A DNA stretch of 42,985 bases from Methylobacterium radiotolerans JCM 2831 (GTDB lineage Bacteria > Pseudomonadota > Alphaproteobacteria > Rhizobiales > Beijerinckiaceae). The stretch covers positions 1 through 42,985 of the forward strand of contig NC_010514.1 in NCBI RefSeq assembly GCF_000019725.1, written 5' to 3'. Of the stretch, positions 39,965 to 42,985 are shown piece by piece (the stretch's first letter is position 1; each line of letters opens with the position of its first letter). The position numbers were made by a program, and so were the translations under genes. The notes below the pieces were generated by a model. That model ran no database searches. It was not told the origin of the DNA and saw only the letters and a list, made by a program, of their open reading frames with translations.

Positions 39965-41794
39965 CTACCCACCGAACACGTCCTCAATCCCACGAGCAAC
40001 GATATTCTGGAAGTCCGCATCCACAGCGTCATGTTGCTGCTGTGAAAACTCGCCACGTTCGCGATTGCCACGTCCGGCAGCGGCGTTGACCTGCCGGTCT
40101 ATGGCCGCCTTCAACACAACGTAGTTGGTACGCCCAAGCCGCCTACGGTCTAGGTCATAGCCCTGAGGGTTGATCCCCCGCTCTCCCAAGATCCGTCCCA
40201 CCTCTGTTTCGACGCGAGTGTTGAGGCTGGCACGCGAGGCTTGGCGGCGACGCTGCCTAGAAACGGGTACAGGTTCCAGGCGCTCCATAGCGCCTCTGAC
40301 GTCCTCAGGACTGTATCCTCGATCCCGGAGGAGGCGAAGTAACTCCATGGCTTCGGGATCTTCGGCGATGAGCGGGATCTCTTCGGTATGCACCTCAGAC
40401 TGAAAACGGACACTCACCCCATCCTGGGGCGCAAAGTCACGCGGCTGTGGCTCAATCTCAATCTCGGTTCCATCCCCGAATTCAAGCCCTTCCTCAGGGA
40501 GAAGTTCGTTGAAGTAGGCTTGGTCAGCCTCGCTGTATGCTTGGAAATCCGCCCAGCGGCGGGCGCAGTTACTCCCGGCGTGATAGACGACCACACCCCT
40601 ATTTACAGGATCGTTGGGGGCGTTCTGGCGAACAACCCGCATAATACGGCCAACGAACTGTACGAAAGGAGACAACTGACCAAAGATGCTAAACACCGCT
40701 GCCACAGCTAGCAGCGGATGGTCGAAACCCTCCCCAAGCTTGCGGACTTGAACAATGACGTCGAGGTCGTTGGCCTCTAGCCGCCGCAGAATAGCTCGGT
40801 TGGCGGGCTGGTCGTCCCGGGAATGGATATATGCCGCTCGTAGGCCCCTCTCGTTGTACGCTTGTACCACTTGGCGGCAGTGCTCGTAGTTGAGCGCAGA
40901 AGCGATAATTTTTAGATTAGGATTAGACGCAGCGCGCCGTAGGCGAGTGATTTCGCGAATAGATGCATCAACGATGGTGTTTAGCGTTTCAGCTGAGGAG
41001 ACGATGCTCCGACGAAAATCGGCATCTTCTTCTCCAAGCCGCCTAACTTCCTCTAAATTTACCTCTATTTCTTGCCCATCTTCGCGGCGAACATAGCGCA
41101 GTGTTCGCGGGTTAAGAACCACTGCCTTAAGGCGCTTGGCGAACCCTTCGCGAATGGCTCTGACAATTGGATAGCTATAAATAATGTGACCGGACATTAG
41201 TTGTCCGTCGGCCCGAAGTGGAGTCGCACTGAAATTCAAGATCCTCGCGCGAGGAAAGGTAGCCTTTAATGTCATCCAAGACTGGGCAACGTTGTGGTGC
41301 CCTTCATCAAAGAGGATGAGGTCAAAGTGATCTTCTGGCAGGTCCGTAAGCCAGCGGTTTTCAGGGCCGGCTAGCTGCTGAATGTTGGTGACGACAACCT
41401 CCGCGTCATCCAAATCCGCCCGGGCGGTGGCCGCTCCCCGGATCTCGGCCAGCTCGGGCCAAGGGCCACCATCCAGGACGCAGCACTTCCGGTAGAACAT
41501 GTCTTCGCGCGCGGCGTCGAAATCCCCATACAATTGCTGCGCAATGGCGACATTGGGGGCGACGACGAGGGTACGGCGCGACCGGAAGGCAAAGGGAGCG
41601 AGTGTGATCGTGCCGGACTTGCCGCACCCAACAGGCAGGACAACGCTCGCCTCTCTCTCGTCCTGCTGAGCGAAGACTTCGATCTCTCTGTAAGCTTCCC
41701 GCTGAGGGGAGCGGATTAGCTCGTTGTCTGCAACAGCCGGTTGCCGGGTCTCGAAAGGTGAGGGCACGGGCACCACGCAGCGCTGGACGGACAT
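39965..41794 (-). CDS. SF2 DEAD/DEAH-type helicase, restriction/defence style
   Basis: A 609-residue protein with a type III restriction (Res)-like helicase core: Walker A-like VVLPVGCGKSGTITLAP, motif II LILFDEGHHN, motif III FSATPLRADG. The second RecA domain has LDVIVQVRKLGEGFDHPLL and motif VI FVQFVGRIMRVVR. The last 150 residues (after GDGTEIEIE) are unique and may bind a partner or DNA. Such helicases occur in many anti-phage systems, usually with a nuclease or methylase. Here only an 85-residue gene follows before an IS. A GTG at 41815 is an alternative start. Confidence 0.85.
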   Translation of the reverse strand: MSVQRCVVPVPSPFETRQPAVADNELIRSPQREAYREIEVFAQQDEREASVVLPVGCGKSGTITLAPFAFRSRRTLVVAPNVAIAQQLYGDFDAAREDMFYRKCCVLDGGPWPELAEIRGAATARADLDDAEVVVTNIQQLAGPENRWLTDLPEDHFDLILFDEGHHNVAQSWMTLKATFPRARILNFSATPLRADGQLMSGHIIYSYPIVRAIREGFAKRLKAVVLNPRTLRYVRREDGQEIEVNLEEVRRLGEEDADFRRSIVSSAETLNTIVDASIREITRLRRAASNPNLKIIASALNYEHCRQVVQAYNERGLRAAYIHSRDDQPANRAILRRLEANDLDVIVQVRKLGEGFDHPLLAVAAVFSIFGQLSPFVQFVGRIMRVVRQNAPNDPVNRGVVVYHAGSNCARRWADFQAYSEADQAYFNELLPEEGLEFGDGTEIEIEPQPRDFAPQDGVSVRFQSEVHTEEIPLIAEDPEAMELLRLLRDRGYSPEDVRGAMERLEPVPVSRQRRRQASRASLNTRVETEVGRILGERGINPQGYDLDRRRLGRTNYVVLKAAIDRQVNAAAGRGNRERGEFSQQQHDAVDADFQNIVARGIEDVFGG

Positions 41795-41939
41795 CAGAAG
41801 CTTATGTCGGGGCACTCATCGTGCCTAGGGTCGATCCTAGAGTTATCCGGCGCAACTTGGCGCGGCATTTTTCGAGGGGCGGCCGCTTGAGGCTAGCATC
41901 AGGACCAAGCGTCTGGCTCGGCCATTGGACAGGCCTAAG

Positions 41940-41965
41940 CCCTCGCCAGCTTGTTCTGGCGAGGG
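41940..41965. terminator. Strong hairpin between helicase and higA, possible terminator
   Basis: CCCTCGCCAG (41940-41949) and CTGGCGAGGG (41956-41965) form a perfect 10-base-pair stem with a six-base loop, about 90 bases after the higA stop. No T-run follows, so termination efficiency is uncertain. Confidence 0.5.
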
Positions 41966-42055
41966 CGAGGCGACCGCCCCGAACATCAACGTGCTGCTGA
42001 GCGCCACTCTGTCGGTCCGAGCGACCGGCTATGCCATAAGAGGACGCGCAGAGAT

Positions 42056-42451
42056 TTAGGCCGGCTCAAGCTCGACATGCAGCCTCATCCGGCCACCCGT
42101 GGCTTCAGGCTTGGCTTTGACGCTAATATCGACGTCGCCGCCGAGCGCTCGCACAAACGCGAACACGCGCTCAAGGGAATAGCCGCTAGTACGACCTCGA
42201 AGGAGCTTGGACACATCGGGTTGACCTATGCCCATGAGTTTTGCCGCTTCAGTTTGCTTCAGTTCGAGACGCTCAATTTGATCTTGAATAAGCATAACAA
42301 GATCAGCTTTAAGAGCTGCCTCGGCCGGATTGTCGATGCCTAGATCGGCAAAGACATTGCCGCTGCTGACAGTCACAACGTCGTCGCCATGCACGTCATC
42401 ACTATTGCTGGCGGCAACAGGGAATTCGTCGGTTTTAGCGAAGCAGTTCAT
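42056..42451 (-). CDS. higA: HigA-like antitoxin with XRE HTH domain
   Basis: A 131-residue protein. After an unusual N-terminal extension of about 35 residues comes NVFADLGIDNPAEAALKADL, then an XRE-type HTH (LELKQTEAAKLMGIGQPDVS, then LLRGRTSGYSLERVFAFVRA). This is the pattern of antitoxins paired with Gp49-like HigB toxins. It lies downstream of the toxin gene, the order typical of higBA. It probably represses the operon through the palindromes seen at 4-52 if the molecule is circular. The exact start is uncertain (42451, 42463 and 42502 are all possible). Confidence 0.82.
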   Translation of the reverse strand: MNCFAKTDEFPVAASNSDDVHGDDVVTVSSGNVFADLGIDNPAEAALKADLVMLIQDQIERLELKQTEAAKLMGIGQPDVSKLLRGRTSGYSLERVFAFVRALGGDVDISVKAKPEATGGRMRLHVELEPA

Positions 42452-42560
42452 GACAGCACTCATATCTATAAGACGGGGTACGCATTTACTCTGAAGATAC
42501 ATGCCAACCACAGAGGAGAGGGGGCGGGGCACCTGTTAGGCGCCCCGCGCCTTGAGGCGC

Positions 42561-42977
42561 TTACTTAGCGCCGCTCGCCTTGAATTCCTTAGCGTACTCG
42601 GCTGCGGCGGTCTTCAGCCGAGCTTTGATGCGCCGGATGTCCTTCTGCGGCGTCGAGATGCCGGAGGTGGACTTTTTCTGGAAAGCGTCGATCACGTAGA
42701 CAACCTCGGGGTATTTCACCGTGATGATCACCCGGTACGTGTTGGTGTCGTGGTCCTCGACGATCTCCAGCGTGCTCGCACCCTTGAAGGCCGGATCGCC
42801 GGTCAGCGGCTTAGCGCTGAGAGGCTTGCGGCCCCGCTGGGCTACCCGGAGAGCGTGCGCCACTTCCTCGCGAACCTCGGAAGGGAACTTGAGGAGATCC
42901 TTTTGAGCGGATCCGACGTAGCGCAGTTGCTTGCGGGCGGTGGGGAGTGGGGTTGGTTTTAATTGACTCGGTGGCAT
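42561..42977 (-). CDS. higB: HigB-like (phage Gp49-like) type II toxin
   Basis: A 138-residue RelE-superfamily toxin: LRYVGSAQKDLLKFPSEVRE, then AKPLTGDPAFKGASTLEIVE, then YRVIITVKYPEVVYVIDAFQ, then KKSTSGISTPQKDI. This is the Gp49/HigB pattern, in which basic residues on the sheet cut ribosome-bound mRNA. The ATG at 42977 is eight bases from the window end and is preceded by AGGACTAT, so the ribosome binding site is just inside the window, but the promoter is not unless position 1 follows. The gene is complete. Confidence 0.88.
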   Translation of the reverse strand: MPPSQLKPTPLPTARKQLRYVGSAQKDLLKFPSEVREEVAHALRVAQRGRKPLSAKPLTGDPAFKGASTLEIVEDHDTNTYRVIITVKYPEVVYVIDAFQKKSTSGISTPQKDIRRIKARLKTAAAEYAKEFKASGAK

Positions 42978-42985
42978 ATAGTCCT

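Noticed and set aside
42056..42532. 158-residue form of the antitoxin
   Set aside because: The first residues resemble untranslated leader; internal ATGs at 42463 or 42451 are nearer to the family pattern, though the true start stays uncertain.
1..42985. CRISPR arrays
   Set aside because: No regularly spaced identical repeats with unique spacers were seen; the repeats found are short, few and degenerate.
1..42985. Complete conjugation system
   Set aside because: Only relaxase and coupling protein are present; no VirB4, VirB11, pilin or other channel genes were recognised.

Overview
The window looks like a complete or nearly complete accessory replicon of an alphaproteobacterium, most likely a Methylobacterium or close relative. 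The basis is very GC-rich codon use, MucR-type regulators, plasmid genes of the rhizobial/methylobacterial kind, and IS1182-, IS701- and IS630-type elements; the genus is inferred, not proven. It carries a MobF relaxase, a type IV coupling protein, an stb-like operon, a ParA/RHH partition pair, an HTH protein that may be the replication initiator, and a higBA-type toxin-antitoxin pair. No mating-pair-formation (T4SS channel) genes are present, so the element is better called mobilizable than self-transmissible. The promoter expected for the toxin-antitoxin operon at the right edge is found at the extreme left edge of the window. This suggests that the 42,985 bases are a circular plasmid opened between the higB start and its promoter.

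Layout. 1-5.4 kb: MobF relaxase and a small ribbon-helix-helix (RHH) partner on the minus strand, divergent from a three-gene stbABC-like operon, with a candidate oriT between them. This is the arrangement known from IncW plasmid R388. 5.4-8.9 kb: an HNH-like protein, a LOV-like PAS protein that lacks the photoactive cysteine, and a soluble PAS-PAS chemoreceptor with a small coupled gene. 9.3-14.1 kb: coupling protein, HTH/replication-type protein, a repeat-rich non-coding stretch, and the partition cassette. 14.1-20.1 kb: an accessory island, largely AT-rich, with a possible ADP-ribosyltransferase-like protein, a tightly overlapping three-gene membrane/lipoprotein operon, a double-glycine-leader peptide that looks like a microcin, secreted proteins, and a membrane protein. 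20.4-24.4 kb: an IS1182-like element with a nonsense mutation, an IS701-like element, and a histidine phosphatase whose stop codon lies inside the IS end.

24.6-30.1 kb: a serine resolvase with a frameshifted companion gene; then, on the minus strand, luxR, luxI, an unannotated 56-codon gene and an IHF-beta-like gene; then a second HNH copy and the first of two MucR-like regulators. The luxI leader can fold into a hairpin that contains its ribosome binding site. Palindromes resembling a lux box lie just upstream. 30.4-34.8 kb: a small cysteine/histidine protein, the second MucR, a tRNA with CAU anticodon (probably Ile2), several small conserved proteins, and a second resolvase with an intact version of the companion gene.

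35-43 kb: a probable defence or conflict region. It has a HEPN-motif protein, a broken VOC/bleomycin-resistance-like gene, a large protein with a DUF6883-like domain, an IS630 element, an SF2 helicase with a small overlapping gene, and the higBA pair. The plasmid thus combines maintenance and mobilization genes with quorum sensing, a candidate bacteriocin locus and candidate anti-phage functions. All assignments come from reading the sequence and from family knowledge; no database search was run.
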